Positions 1 through 7,557 of a stretch of DNA of 36,703 bases are shown here, one piece after another. The notes under the pieces are model-generated. The model was not told the origin of the DNA. It was given only the letters and a program-made list of their open reading frames with translations, and searched no databases. This DNA comes from Candidatus Bipolaricaulota bacterium (GTDB lineage: Bacteria > Bipolaricaulota > Bipolaricaulia > UBA7950 > UBA9294): NCBI GenBank assembly GCA_026390315.1, contig JAPLGE010000069.1, positions 1 through 36,703 on the forward strand. The letters are read 5' to 3'. The first letter of the stretch is position 1. Every line of letters starts with the position of its first letter. The position numbers and the translations under genes are program-made.

Positions 1-152
1 GGGCGCGGGGCGCCCGAAGCCCTCCCTCCGAGGAGGTGAGGAATGGCCTGAACGTCCGAGCGCAGGGAGCCGCCGTGAAAAGGATCCTTGCGCGGAAGAC
101 GGGGACGGGCCATGGCGCTTGCCGCGATGGCGCGGTGAGTGTCTTCCCCGTC

Positions 153-180
153 TTGCAAAACGCATGAGTTGGCTTATGAT
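153..180 (+). promoter_or_regulatory. Sigma70-like promoter of the lipoprotein gene
   Basis: TTGCAA and TATGAT are separated by 16 nt. Transcription would begin near 187, giving a short leader before the ATG at 215. The region just upstream has no convincing ORF. Motif match only. Confidence 0.5.
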
Positions 181-214
181 TAGGTGCCCAATGTGGCAAA
201 GAGAGGTGCACACT

Positions 215-751
215 ATGCTAAGTGTCGGAAAAGGCAAGAACGCGCGGTTGATCGTTGTGGTCATTGCGCTGGTTGGGATCGGGCTTTTGCTCGCGGGTTG
301 CGGGGACAGCAAGAAGATGAAGGATCTGCAGAGCCAGCTGACGACCGCCCAGGGCCAGGTCACGAAGCTGACGGCCGACCTCAAGACGGCGACTGACGGA
401 AAGACGGCCTCGGACAAGGCCGCGAACGACGCCAAGGCGCAGGTGACGACGCTGCAGAAGGCGTACGACATCACGCCGTACGTCGCCACGTGGACGACCG
501 CGCTGGCGAACGGTGGGAAGGTCGAGATCGTCGTGACCAAGGCGGGGGACGTCACGCTCAAGTCCTTGAACGCTGCGGGCGAGGCGGCGGGGACCGCGCC
601 GGGCCTCGCGGGGCTGCTCCCGAAGGGCGAGTTCACCGTGCACGCCGGGGGCGTCTTCATGACGTTTGCGCTGCAGGGGGCCGATCTGAAGCTGGTCGCG
701 GTCGTCGGCAGCGACTTGTACGGCGCCCCGAACGCGATCTTCAAGAAGTAG
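215..751 (+). CDS. Coiled-coil lipoprotein of unknown function
   Basis: I do not recognise a named family. The protein of 178 residues starts with a short basic stretch, a hydrophobic segment and a lipobox (LLAGC), so it is probably a lipid-anchored envelope protein cleaved before the Cys. Next comes a stretch of about 50 residues rich in K, Q, A, T and D with heptad spacing (KMKDLQSQLTTAQGQVTKL), which should form a coiled coil. The C-terminal 100 residues look like a small beta-rich globular domain rich in Gly and Val. The ORF track starts at a TTG at 119, but the ATG at 215 has GAGAGGTG upstream and leads directly into the signal peptide, so I use it. A promoter lies just upstream and a hairpin terminator just downstream, so it is probably monocistronic. 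The lipoprotein assignment is firm; the role is unknown. Confidence 0.8.
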   Translation: MLSVGKGKNARLIVVVIALVGIGLLLAGCGDSKKMKDLQSQLTTAQGQVTKLTADLKTATDGKTASDKAANDAKAQVTTLQKAYDITPYVATWTTALANGGKVEIVVTKAGDVTLKSLNAAGEAAGTAPGLAGLLPKGEFTVHAGGVFMTFALQGADLKLVAVVGSDLYGAPNAIFKK

Positions 752-774
752 GGAGCCGCCCAGCGAACAAAGCG

Positions 775-805
775 GGGGAACCGTCCGCGCGGCGGTTCCC
801 CTCTT
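775..805 (+). terminator. Hairpin terminator after the lipoprotein gene
   Basis: GGGGAACCG and CGGTTCCCC form a perfect 9-bp stem around a 9-nt loop, followed by a short T-rich run (TCTT). It lies 24 nt after the stop codon. The T tract is weak. Confidence 0.65.
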
Positions 806-999
806 GCAAGAGATGAGACGCGCTCAAGGGGAGGGGACGCCTTCTGCTTGGGCGCGCTTTCTTTGGTCGCGAATGGGACTGAGGCCGGCCGCCCTTCTGG
901 GGACACGCTGGCCGCGTGCGACGCTTGGCTGCACAGCGCCGCGGGTTGGCTCATCCCCCTCTGTGGCCGCTCGGGCGGCACGAGGAGGGGAGCCGGCGG

Positions 1000-1041
1000 G
1001 AAGAGAGAAAAGAGGGCCCGCGACAGGGCTCCTGCGCGGGC
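1000..1041 (-). terminator. Terminator of the ribbon-helix-helix gene
   Basis: Read on the minus strand, GCCCGCG and CGCGGGC form a 7-bp stem around a 12-nt loop, followed by CCTCTTTTCTCTCTT. This is a reasonable rho-independent terminator about 50 nt beyond the stop codon. Confidence 0.65.
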
Positions 1042-1092
1042 ACCGGGCCAGTTGCCGTCCTGAGAGGACTCGTCCGTCGATAGGCAGCACGC

Positions 1093-1266
1093 CTAGTTCT
1101 TGCTCTCCTCGTGCTTGAGGTACTCGAGGATCGCGTCGACGACCAGGTAGTTCACCGATCGATCGCGCTTCTCCGCGAGGCGCAACAGCCGCTCGACGGG
1201 CCGCTCCTCCATCTTCTTCTGCGGGACGTAGATGGACAGCTTATCCAGAATCTCCTTCTTAGCCAC
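1093..1266 (-). CDS. Small ribbon-helix-helix-like protein
   Basis: The 57-residue product begins with a short strand (KLSIYVP) followed by two predicted helices. The second (SVNYLVVDAILEYL) is typical of the dimerisation helix of CopG/Arc-type ribbon-helix-helix DNA-binding proteins. I infer a small dimeric repressor. The ORF track starts at a GTG at 1275, but AGGAGG directly abuts that codon; the GTG at 1266 lies 9 nt beyond AGGAGG and is the better start, giving MAKKEILDKL. No toxin-like gene is adjacent, so an antitoxin role is unsupported. A nested inverted repeat lies about 30 nt upstream and could be its own operator. Without a profile search a related short helical fold is also possible. 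Confidence 0.7.
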   Translation of the reverse strand: MAKKEILDKLSIYVPQKKMEERPVERLLRLAEKRDRSVNYLVVDAILEYLKHEESKN

Positions 1267-1297
1267 GTGACTCACCTCCTCATCTAGCTTCCTAAGC

Positions 1298-1334
1298 GAT
1301 CGTTCCGGATCTTATCCGGCGCGGATGAACGATC
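1298..1334. promoter_or_regulatory. Nested inverted repeat upstream of the RHH gene
   Basis: GATCGTT at 1298-1304 pairs with AACGATC at 1328-1334. Inside it CCGGAT pairs with ATCCGG around CTT (1305-1319). The dyad sits just upstream of the small regulator gene and could be an autoregulatory operator or a leader hairpin. Symmetry is seen directly; function is inferred. Confidence 0.4.
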
Positions 1335-1393
1335 TGTGAAGGAGCGGTGAAGCGTTGATGGGCCTTGCCACCATCCTCTCCGTTGCGTGCAGT

Positions 1394-2582
1394 CTAGAGG
1401 ACCCGGAGGCCGCCGATCGCGGCGTCGAGCAGGATGATCGCCCACGTCGGGGCGCGCGCCGAGGCGAGGAGGACGAGCGCCACGGGAAAGAGAAGAGCGG
1501 TTCCGGCGTCCCAGACGAGCGCCGCGGCGATCCTGACCGCGACTCCCAGGATGATCCCGACGACCGCGGCGGAGACTCCCGCTAGGACCTCTCTTGCCCA
1601 CTCGAGCTCGCGCAGGCGGCGGACGTTGGGCGCGACAAACGACATGAGGGCGAAGGCCGGAAGGAACGCGCCGACCGTGGCGGCGACGGCTCCGAAGGGC
1701 CCCGCGAGGAGCCAACCGATGAAGGTGGCCGAGGAGAGAACCGGCCCGGGGGTCATCTGGCCGATGGCGATGGCGTCCACGAGCTGGCTCGGAGTGCGCC
1801 AGTCCATGGCGACGATGTCGCGTTCAATGAAGGCGAAGAGGACCATGCCGCTTCCGAAGAGGAGCGCGCTGACCTTGAGGAAGAAGAGCCCGATCGAAAG
1901 CGGGTGCGTGATGACCGCGGACGCCGAGCCGGCCGCCCCAGGGATTCCGGCGAGAGCCATCAGGAAGGCGCCGCGTCCGGGGAGGCGCGCCCGAAAGAGC
2001 GCCGCGATCCCCGCGGCGAGGAGAACCCAGATCGGATCTAACCCCAGGAGTTCGCCCGCCAGGCCGCCCGCTCCCCAGGCAAGCCAGACCCCCTCGCGGA
2101 TCGCGGCGCGTCCCAAGCGCCAGACGGCCGTGAGGATGATGGCCAGGACGACGGGATGGATCCCGAGCCGGAATGCCTTTTGCAGATACGGAAGCGCGCC
2201 GTAGCGTTCGTATGTCCAGGCCAGGAGCCCGGAGAAAAGCGCGCTCGGGAGGATGAACGCCGATCCCCGCCAAGAGGAACCCGGACCAGCGGGCGCGAAG
2301 ATAGCCCAACTGGATCGCCATCTCGGTCGCGTTCGGCCCAGGGATGAGGTTCATGAGAGCGACCAAGTCGAGGAACTCGTCGCGGCCTATCCAGGCTCGA
2401 CGGCGAACGACCTCGTGCTCCATTAGGGCGACGTGGGCGGCTGGGCCTCCGAAGCTCGTAAGGCCCAGCCGCCCCATCAGCCGAACGACCTCCATCAGCC
2501 GCCCCGGCTCCGGGCTCCCGGCGAAGGACACGGGGAGCAGGACCTGGGGAGCAAGCATTGGCTGGCGGCGCGCGTCGGGCAT
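1394..2582 (-). pseudogene. chrA: Chromate transporter (ChrA family), frameshifted
   Basis: Two overlapping frames together encode one ChrA-type transporter of about 396 codons, the usual size of the two-domain form. The N-terminal part (ORF from 2582) has the hallmark SFGGPAAHVALME and then LIPGPNATEMAIQLGY. The C-terminal part (ORF ending 1394, listed from 2116 but open further upstream) carries the second half with IGQMTPGPVLSSATFIGW. They join near 2258-2262, where the first frame reads GIGVHPPER while the second reads FILPSALFSGLLAWTYE, the expected family continuation. One indel therefore breaks the gene. ChrA proteins export chromate, or take part in anion transport, at the inner membrane. 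The start is uncertain: the ATGs at 2582, 2558 and 2495 all lack a good ribosome binding site. It may be a sequencing error rather than a true pseudogene. Confidence 0.85.
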
Positions 2583-2781
2583 GTCTCGCCAGGTGGTCGC
2601 TTCCGAGGCTCACTTGGCGCCGGGGAGCCACGTCGCGAGGAGGGTGGACTCGAAACAGAGGCGGCCCCTTCACCCCCGGGCCCGGAGTCTCCCACCCGAT
2701 TCTCCGACTCTGCCGTCCCCTCTCTCTTCCTCCCGCAGGGCAAACGAGCCGCCAATGAGACGTATGGAGGTAGCTCAAGTC

Positions 2782-2810
2782 ACCATACCACAGCGGCGTG
2801 CGCAAGTCAA
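2782..2810 (-). promoter_or_regulatory. Sigma70-like promoter of chrA
   Basis: On the minus strand TTGACT (2810-2805) and TATGGT (2787-2782) are separated by exactly 17 nt. Predicted start of transcription is near 2775. Confidence 0.6.
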
Positions 2811-2967
2811 GCGTGTTGTCAGTGAATCGGTTGTCCTTCCCATCGCCGGCCAGGACAGAGGGCGGCCGAGAGGTCAGTTGGATCCGCCTTCTTGGGCTGG
2901 GCGCCCGCTGTGAGAGGGAGGGTGGGGGTAGTGATCCTCCGTATGGGGCTGCGGTTTGGATGCGGCA

Positions 2968-2996
2968 TTGACTCGGCTCTCCCGTCCGTGTAGTCT
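2968..2996 (+). promoter_or_regulatory. Sigma70-like promoter of the PKD-like gene
   Basis: TTGACT and TAGTCT are separated by 17 nt. Transcription would start near 3003, about 108 nt before the GTG at 3111. Confidence 0.6.
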
Positions 2997-3110
2997 GAGG
3001 AGACCCTTTCAAGCGAGGGATGCGGGTTTCGCCGGCCGAGGGCAAAGGCCTAGCGATGGTCTTGCAGAACGCACCCTTGTCGCGGGTCGCTCTCAAGGAG
3101 GTGTTCTGTC

Positions 3111-4135
3111 GTGAACGACGACTCAACCTGGCTTTGGGTTCTGGGGCTTCTGGCGGTCGGGGTGGTTGCGCTCCTCGTTTTCGGGTCGACCCCGCAAACG
3201 CCGGCCGTCGAGCCGCCCGCGTCGGGTCCGGCGGTCTCCACGGCGCCCGAATCGCGTGGCGTCTCGCCTGTGCTCCCACCGATCGTTGAGGCGGGGAAGG
3301 ACCTGACCCTCGATGAGCGGAAGAACGTCCGGCTCGACGGGGACGGGCGGGGTGTCTCGGGCGGAGCGGTCAGCTACCGCTGGGCGGCCGCGGGCGGGCG
3401 TGGGACCTTCGACGATCCAAGCGCGAAGCGGCCGGTGTACACGGCGCCGTCGATCTGTGGGTGTGAGGAGTGCGTGACGCTGACGCTCACGGTCACCGAT
3501 GACCGAGGCGCGAGCTCAGTGGATCACCTCACCGTGCGGGTGAGGAACCCGTTCGACTGCGTGGCCAGAGAGGCTCCGTGTCCCTGTGCCGCGATCGGTC
3601 GCCCGTGCGGACGGTCCGTTCTTCCGCTTCCGGAGCCGCCCTGCGGCGCTCCGTCTCCCTGCGGGTGTGAGCGTCCCTGCTCCACGCCATCGATGACTCC
3701 AGGTCCCTGCGATCCGGCGGTACACCCCTGCGACCGGCCTTGCGTCACCCACGTGAGCGCGCCGGAGCCTGCGAGGAGCCGCCGGACAGGCTGCCGTACA
3801 TCGTCTCGCTTCCGTGTCCCTCGGGTTCCCTGTCTACCCCGCTCGTCTCCCGCCAGTACGCGCGAACGGTGGAGGAGGGAGGATCGGTCGCGCTTCACGG
3901 GACGATCGGCGGGTCAAGCTGCAGCCCGGTCTGTTTCCGCTGGACGGCGGACAAGGGGTGGTTTGAGAACCCGGACTCCCTGAATCCGATCTGGCACGCG
4001 CCCAAGACCGGCTGCTGGGGCGGAGACGAGGCCTGCATCACGCTCTCGAGCACCGAGGCGTGTGGCGGACGGGGCTACGATCAGATTCGGGTTCGCATCA
4101 GCGATCCTAGGCTCTGCCGCACACAAGCGAAGTAG
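3111..4135 (+). pseudogene. Cys-rich membrane-anchored protein with two PKD-like domains, frameshifted
   Basis: The reading starts at a GTG preceded by AAGGAGG with 8-nt spacing. One N-terminal membrane helix (residues about 6-24) anchors the protein. A first beta-sandwich-like domain follows (RWAAAGGRGTFDDP, then a Cys cluster ICGCEEC and a VTLTLTVTDDRG strand), then a Pro/Cys-rich linker with repeated PC pairs. The second domain (FRWTADKGWFENP, EACITLSSTEAC) is clearly a diverged copy of the first but lies in another frame (ORF ending 4135). The frames cross between about 3755 and 3800, so one indel splits the gene; the long ORF running to 3983 past that point is out of frame. I infer an extracytoplasmic binding or structural protein. 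The family is PKD/Ig-like only by pattern, and Cys pairs probably form disulfides. Confidence 0.7.
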
Positions 4136-4180
4136 ACTCAGAAACGAGCCGGCGGGAAAGCGGCGTTTGATGACGGAGCT

Positions 4181-4223
4181 CGAGGCGCGTCACGCGGAGA
4201 GACTCTTCGCGTGGCGTGCCTCG
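4181..4223. terminator. Bidirectional terminator between convergent genes
   Basis: A 16-bp stem (CGAGGCGCGTCACGCG with CGCGTGGCGTGCCTCG, two G-T wobbles) encloses a loop that can itself pair AGAG with CTCT. It lies between the stop codons at 4135 and 4231 and could serve both genes. There is no strong T tract on either side. Confidence 0.7.
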
Positions 4224-4230
4224 CTTCCCT

Positions 4231-4926
4231 TCAGCCTCCTGCGGAGTCGGCGACGTACTTTCCCTTGTACAGGAGTGTCCACTCGTTCAGTCCCCCTAGA
4301 AGGCTTCGCGCCTCAAGAAACCCGGCCTGCTGAAGCGTCTGGGTCGCCTGGTCGCTCAGTGAGCCATCCCAGTCGTACAGGATCATGAGCACTCCCTGGG
4401 GCAGGCGGCTTTCCCACAGGTCGAGTTCGGCGTAGGGAAGGTTGATCGCGCCCATGAGGTGGCCGGCGGCGTAGTCGTTCGGCTCGCGGAGGTCGATGAG
4501 GAGGTAGAAGAGGTAGTTCAGATCGCCGACCGGGATCTGGTAGTCCTGCGGCCTCGTCGTCGCGCCGACGATCGTCAGGACGAGCTTGGGGTTGGCCGGG
4601 TCGGTTGACTCGACGGCGATCTCCTTCGCGATCGATCCAGAGAATCCGGCCGTGTTCACGAGCACCTCGAGAGCCACGGACTCCCCGGCAGCCAGTTGGC
4701 TCTTCGCGAGCGTCGTCGTCGTGCACCCACAGGCGGCGCTCACCTTGGTGATCTCGAGGGCGCTGTCTCCGACGTTGGTGAGGATGAAGGTGTGCGCGAC
4801 CGCGATCCCTTCGACGACCTGTCCGAAGTCGTAGGTCGCGTTGTCGACCGCGATCCGCGGCGCTCCGAGGGTGGCGAGGCCGAAGACAGCGACGACGAGG
4901 AGCATGACGGGGGCAGTCTTATTCAT
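4231..4926 (-). CDS. Secreted DUF1573-rhodanese fusion lacking the catalytic Cys
   Basis: The 231-residue protein has a signal peptide or N-terminal helix (residues 1-22). A DUF1573 domain follows (about 25-135), with the typical DFGQVVEG, FILTNVGD and CGCTT motifs of this ASH-like beta sandwich. The last 90 residues match a rhodanese fold (LIDLREPNDYAAGHLMGAINLP). In an active rhodanese the next loop holds a catalytic Cys; here it reads YDWDGSLSD, so sulfur transfer is unlikely and the domain may only bind a partner. The ATG at 4926 has AGGAGG at 6-nt spacing. It lies 21 nt downstream of a TlpA-like gene and is surely in the same operon, which suggests a shared role in extracytoplasmic thiol or sulfur handling. 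That role is inference. Confidence 0.85.
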   Translation of the reverse strand: MNKTAPVMLLVVAVFGLATLGAPRIAVDNATYDFGQVVEGIAVAHTFILTNVGDSALEITKVSAACGCTTTTLAKSQLAAGESVALEVLVNTAGFSGSIAKEIAVESTDPANPKLVLTIVGATTRPQDYQIPVGDLNYLFYLLIDLREPNDYAAGHLMGAINLPYAELDLWESRLPQGVLMILYDWDGSLSDQATQTLQQAGFLEARSLLGGLNEWTLLYKGKYVADSAGG

Positions 4927-4947
4927 GAGTGTCCTCCTTGCGCTTGA

Positions 4948-5721
4948 TTATAGCCAGGGTCTGATCGTGTCGTCGGTCATCGTGGCGGGATGGCCGGAGA
5001 AGCGGACGATACCCTGGCGGTCGATGACAAACGTGTGCGGGATTCCGAAGCCGCCGAAGACGAAGACCTCGTAGCGGCTCGCGACCTCCCGAGCCTCGGC
5101 GAGGGAGCTCCAGAGGGCGACGAGCTGCGTCGAGCCGCTCTCCTCCAGGTAGGCCGTGGCCTCGTCCGCGGTCCGATCGAGGCTCACTCCCACGAGGACG
5201 ACCCCTTGGTCGCGGAAGCGGCTCACGAGGGCCTCGAGGCTCGGCATCGTGGCGCGGCACGGGACGCACCAGCTCGCCCAGAAGTCAAGGACAACCACGC
5301 GGCCCCGTAACTCCGCGAGCTGGATCCGGCCTCCGCGGAGGCCAGCAAGAGAGAAGTCAGGCGCAAGCTGGCCTGACTCGTTCCCCACGCTGAGTTCCCG
5401 TGGAGTCTCCACCGTCTCGCGGGGCGGCGGCGCGGTTCCGTCTTGGGGGCGTGACGACGAGTCGGTGTCCTTCAGATCCGCTTGGGACGTGGTGACGTCG
5501 CGCTCGGTTGGAAGCGAGGCTCCCGCCGGAACGACCTCAGCGGTCCCCAGGGCAGGCGACGCCTCCGCAGGCGGACGGGAAGAGGCGATCGTCGCATCCT
5601 CGAGCGCAGGACGACGGAGGACGAGGATCGCCACGCCGGCGACGATGAGCACGGGAACCACGACCCACGCCACAAACCGGAGCCGGCGACTTGGGTTCCT
5701 CTTCTCTGTGGTTTGCCCCAC
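4948..5721 (-). CDS. TlpA/ResA-like membrane-anchored thioredoxin
   Basis: The 257-residue protein has a basic N terminus, one transmembrane helix (about 17-36), a Ser/Pro/Thr-rich linker of roughly 80 residues, and a C-terminal thioredoxin domain of the AhpC/TSA-like TlpA type. The active site is FWASWCVPC, and the cis-Pro region is GIPHTFVID. Such proteins reduce disulfides outside the membrane, for example in apocytochrome maturation or in recycling other thiol enzymes. The GTG start at 5721 is supported by GGAGGG with 7-nt spacing. The gene heads a two-gene operon with the DUF1573-rhodanese protein. No cytochrome c maturation gene is visible nearby, so the substrate is unknown. The long disordered linker is unusual but not unprecedented. 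Confidence 0.88.
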   Translation of the reverse strand: MGQTTEKRNPSRRLRFVAWVVVPVLIVAGVAILVLRRPALEDATIASSRPPAEASPALGTAEVVPAGASLPTERDVTTSQADLKDTDSSSRPQDGTAPPPRETVETPRELSVGNESGQLAPDFSLAGLRGGRIQLAELRGRVVVLDFWASWCVPCRATMPSLEALVSRFRDQGVVLVGVSLDRTADEATAYLEESGSTQLVALWSSLAEAREVASRYEVFVFGGFGIPHTFVIDRQGIVRFSGHPATMTDDTIRPWL

Positions 5722-5909
5722 GGTCTGACCCTCCGCTCACCACGAGCCGTCTTGCCGCCCGAGGAATGTCAGGGGAGTCCCTCGTTCAGTCCGCGACCTC
5801 CGGTAAAGCGGCGCTCACCCGGCGATTCCTGTTCCCGTTACCATAGCGACGGCGTGTGAGGATCCCGTGAAGCGGAACGCGGCGGCCGGCCGGTCGGGCG
5901 CGTGGCTCC

Positions 5910-6197
5910 CTAGCGGCCGTTGTGCGGCTCGGAGCACAAGACCGCTCTTGAGTCTCGGAACTTGACGAAGCGATCGGGCGATCGGTAGAGCCATGTGCAG
6001 AGGTCCACACGGGAGCCCTCGCAATCGGTGTAGCTTGACTGGACCACCTCGTCCGGCTGTCCCCACGCCCTCGCGACCTGCTCTTCGCACATCCCCGGGG
6101 CGATCCGGCACAAGTAGTTCGAGGAGTGTTCCCACGCCCCCGCGATGAACATCAACGTCAAGGCGATCCAGATCATCAGGCGGACTTGGCATCCCAC
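5910..6197 (-). CDS. Small SmpA/BamE-like envelope protein
   Basis: The 95-residue product has one hydrophobic N-terminal helix (MIWIALTLMFIAGAW) and a short domain whose motif GMCEEQVARAWGQPDEV matches the SmpA/OmlA (BamE-like) pattern of G-M-x-x-x-x-V followed by G-x-P-D. Five Cys after the helix suggest disulfides, since the domain should face outwards. The GTG at 6197 is preceded by GGGGGGTGAT, a near-perfect anti-16S match at suitable distance. Nearby on the same strand is the TlpA-like operon, but with a gap of about 190 bp, so cotranscription is uncertain. The role in outer-membrane assembly known for BamE cannot be carried over on this short match. Confidence 0.65.
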   Translation of the reverse strand: MGCQVRLMIWIALTLMFIAGAWEHSSNYLCRIAPGMCEEQVARAWGQPDEVVQSSYTDCEGSRVDLCTWLYRSPDRFVKFRDSRAVLCSEPHNGR

Positions 6198-6677
6198 TCA
6201 CATCACCCCCCGTCTGTGAACGGCGCTCGCGAATCTGCTCACCGCTAAGCATCTCAGGAACGGCTTCCAAGCAGAAGACGGAGGAGTCACCGAATCTGGA
6301 ACCTTGTCCCCAGATTCCTAGACGCGTCGGCCGAAGAGGGCCGGGAGCTCCTGCATGCCGTCGCCGCGTTCGGGTCTCCGTGGGTCCGCGTCCCTCGTTC
6401 GCTCATCGTTGCCGCGGTCTCCCTGCCTCAACGCGACGGGAGGCACCCCGAGCGCTAAGGGATCTCCGCGGGAGTCGGCGAAGGCGTCGAGAGAGACGCC
6501 AAGCGGCGGCTCCTCTTCAAGAGCCTGCGGAAGAAAGCGATGCGTCAGGGACGCAGAGGGGCCTTAGGCGCCCGAGTCTTCGGAGCTCGAGCCGGGGAGG
6601 ATCGCGGTGTGCCCGAATTCCCTTCGGACTACCGCCAACCCCGTTCGTTCCGTATCATGGAGGGGAAGGAGGAGAGC
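6198..6677. other. Intergenic region between divergent genes
   Basis: About 480 bp lie between the BamE-like gene (minus) and the transketolase gene (plus). It holds an 8-bp inverted repeat (6292-6317) and a small GGCGTC-GAGAGA-GACGCC hairpin (6483-6500). The frame of the transketolase ORF stays open back to 6540 but the translation there is low complexity. I see no gene; a TATCAT at 6653-6658 is a possible -10 box without a clear partner. Confidence 0.45.
6292..6317. promoter_or_regulatory. Perfect 8-bp inverted repeat, possible operator
   Basis: GAATCTGG and CCAGATTC are separated by 10 nt. The dyad is about 95 nt upstream of the BamE-like gene. No T tract follows, so an operator is likelier than a terminator. 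No regulator can be assigned. Confidence 0.35.
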
Positions 6678-7511
6678 ATGGAGATCGAGGCCCTCAAGCG
6701 GAAGGCGAACGCGCTGCGGGGAGACGTCCTGCGGATGGTGACTCTGGCAGACTCCGGCCACCCCGGAGGAGCTTTGGGCATGGCCGACGTCCTCACGGTT
6801 CTCTTCTACCGCTTCCTTCGCCACGACCCGCTCCGCCCCGATTGGCCGGAGAGGGATCGCTTCCTCCTCTCGAACGGCCACGCATGCCCGATCCTTTACG
6901 CGATTCTCGCTGACCGAGGCTACTTCCCCAAAGAGGAGCTGTGGCTCCTGCGAAAGCTCGGTGCCCTCCTTCAGGGGCACCCCTCCACCGCGTGGGAGAT
7001 TCCCGGAGTCGAGGTGTCGAGCGGGTCGCTCGGGAACGGGCTCTCCGTCGCTCTCGGCATGGCCATGGCTGCTCGCCTGGACGGCCGCGACTCGCGGATC
7101 TACTGCTCGATCTCCGACGCCGAGTGTCAGGAGGGCCAGCCCTGGGAAGCGGCGACGGCCGCGGTCCACTACGGTGTCGACCGGCTCTGCGCCATCCTCG
7201 ACTGGAACGGCTGCCAGATCGACGGCCACACGAAGACCGTAATGGACGTCGGTGACCTCGCCGCGAAGTTCCGGGCGTTCGGCTGGAACGTCTGCGAGAT
7301 CAGCGGCCACGACGTCGACGCGATCGTCTCCTCGTTCGACGCCTTCCTCGGGGCCGCCGGCTCAGGGCGACCGACGTTCCTGGCCTGCCGCAACACGCTC
7401 GGGAAAGGCGTCTCTTTCATGGAGGACGAGCCCAAGTGGCATCACGGAGCCCTGTCTCCGGACGAGCTTGCGCGGGCTCTCTCCGAGCTTGGCGTGGTCC
7501 TCCCCCGCTAG
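6678..7511 (+). CDS. Transketolase, N-terminal subunit
   Basis: The 277-residue protein is the thiamine-diphosphate-binding N-terminal half of transketolase, as in split transketolases. It shows DSGHPGGALGMAD near the N terminus, the LSNGHACPILYA segment and the cofactor region DAECQEGQPWEAA. The usual G of the GDGE-type motif is replaced (SISDAE), which is tolerated in some split enzymes but worth noting. The ORF track begins at 6540, but the ATG at 6678 has AAGGAGG at 5-nt spacing and matches the family start. The C-terminal (pyrimidine-binding) subunit is normally the next gene. Here the next gene is on the opposite strand, so the partner must be elsewhere. With it, the enzyme would move two-carbon units in the pentose phosphate pathway. 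Confidence 0.9.
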   Translation: MEIEALKRKANALRGDVLRMVTLADSGHPGGALGMADVLTVLFYRFLRHDPLRPDWPERDRFLLSNGHACPILYAILADRGYFPKEELWLLRKLGALLQGHPSTAWEIPGVEVSSGSLGNGLSVALGMAMAARLDGRDSRIYCSISDAECQEGQPWEAATAAVHYGVDRLCAILDWNGCQIDGHTKTVMDVGDLAAKFRAFGWNVCEISGHDVDAIVSSFDAFLGAAGSGRPTFLACRNTLGKGVSFMEDEPKWHHGALSPDELARALSELGVVLPR

Positions 7512-7557
7512 AGGTGCCGGGCTTCGAGCCGAGCGGATTGAGAGTGGGTCTGGGTTC

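Larger units (their letters stand above)
752..1092. other. Intergenic region between convergent genes
   Basis: About 340 bp separate the lipoprotein gene from the convergent small regulator gene. It holds one terminator for each side and a small GTCCT-GAG-AGGAC hairpin near 1057-1069. The ORFs listed here are GC-skew shadows with Arg/Ala/Gly-rich translations and no usable ribosome binding site. I see no RNA gene. Confidence 0.5.
2583..3110. other. Divergent intergenic region with two promoters
   Basis: This stretch of about 530 bp separates chrA (minus) from the PKD-like gene (plus). It contains a good minus-strand promoter at 2782-2810, which leaves an unusually long untranslated leader of about 190 nt before chrA, and a good plus-strand promoter at 2968-2996. 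The remaining ORFs are low-complexity shadows. Confidence 0.55.

Noticed and set aside
36-167. A 43-codon frame (GTG to TGA) just downstream of AGGAGG at the window start
   Set aside because: AGGAGG abuts the GTG with no spacing, the translation has no recognisable features, and a promoter for the next gene lies inside it.
802-1092. Possible structured RNA (RNase P, tmRNA or 6S) in the GC-rich gap
   Set aside because: The conserved RNase P and tmRNA cores are not visible; only terminator hairpins can be supported.
2038-3279. 413-codon minus-strand ORF over chrA and the Cys-rich gene
   Set aside because: The translation is Arg/Pro/Ser-rich low complexity, it is antisense to a gene with clear domains, and the ChrA motifs lie in the other two minus frames.
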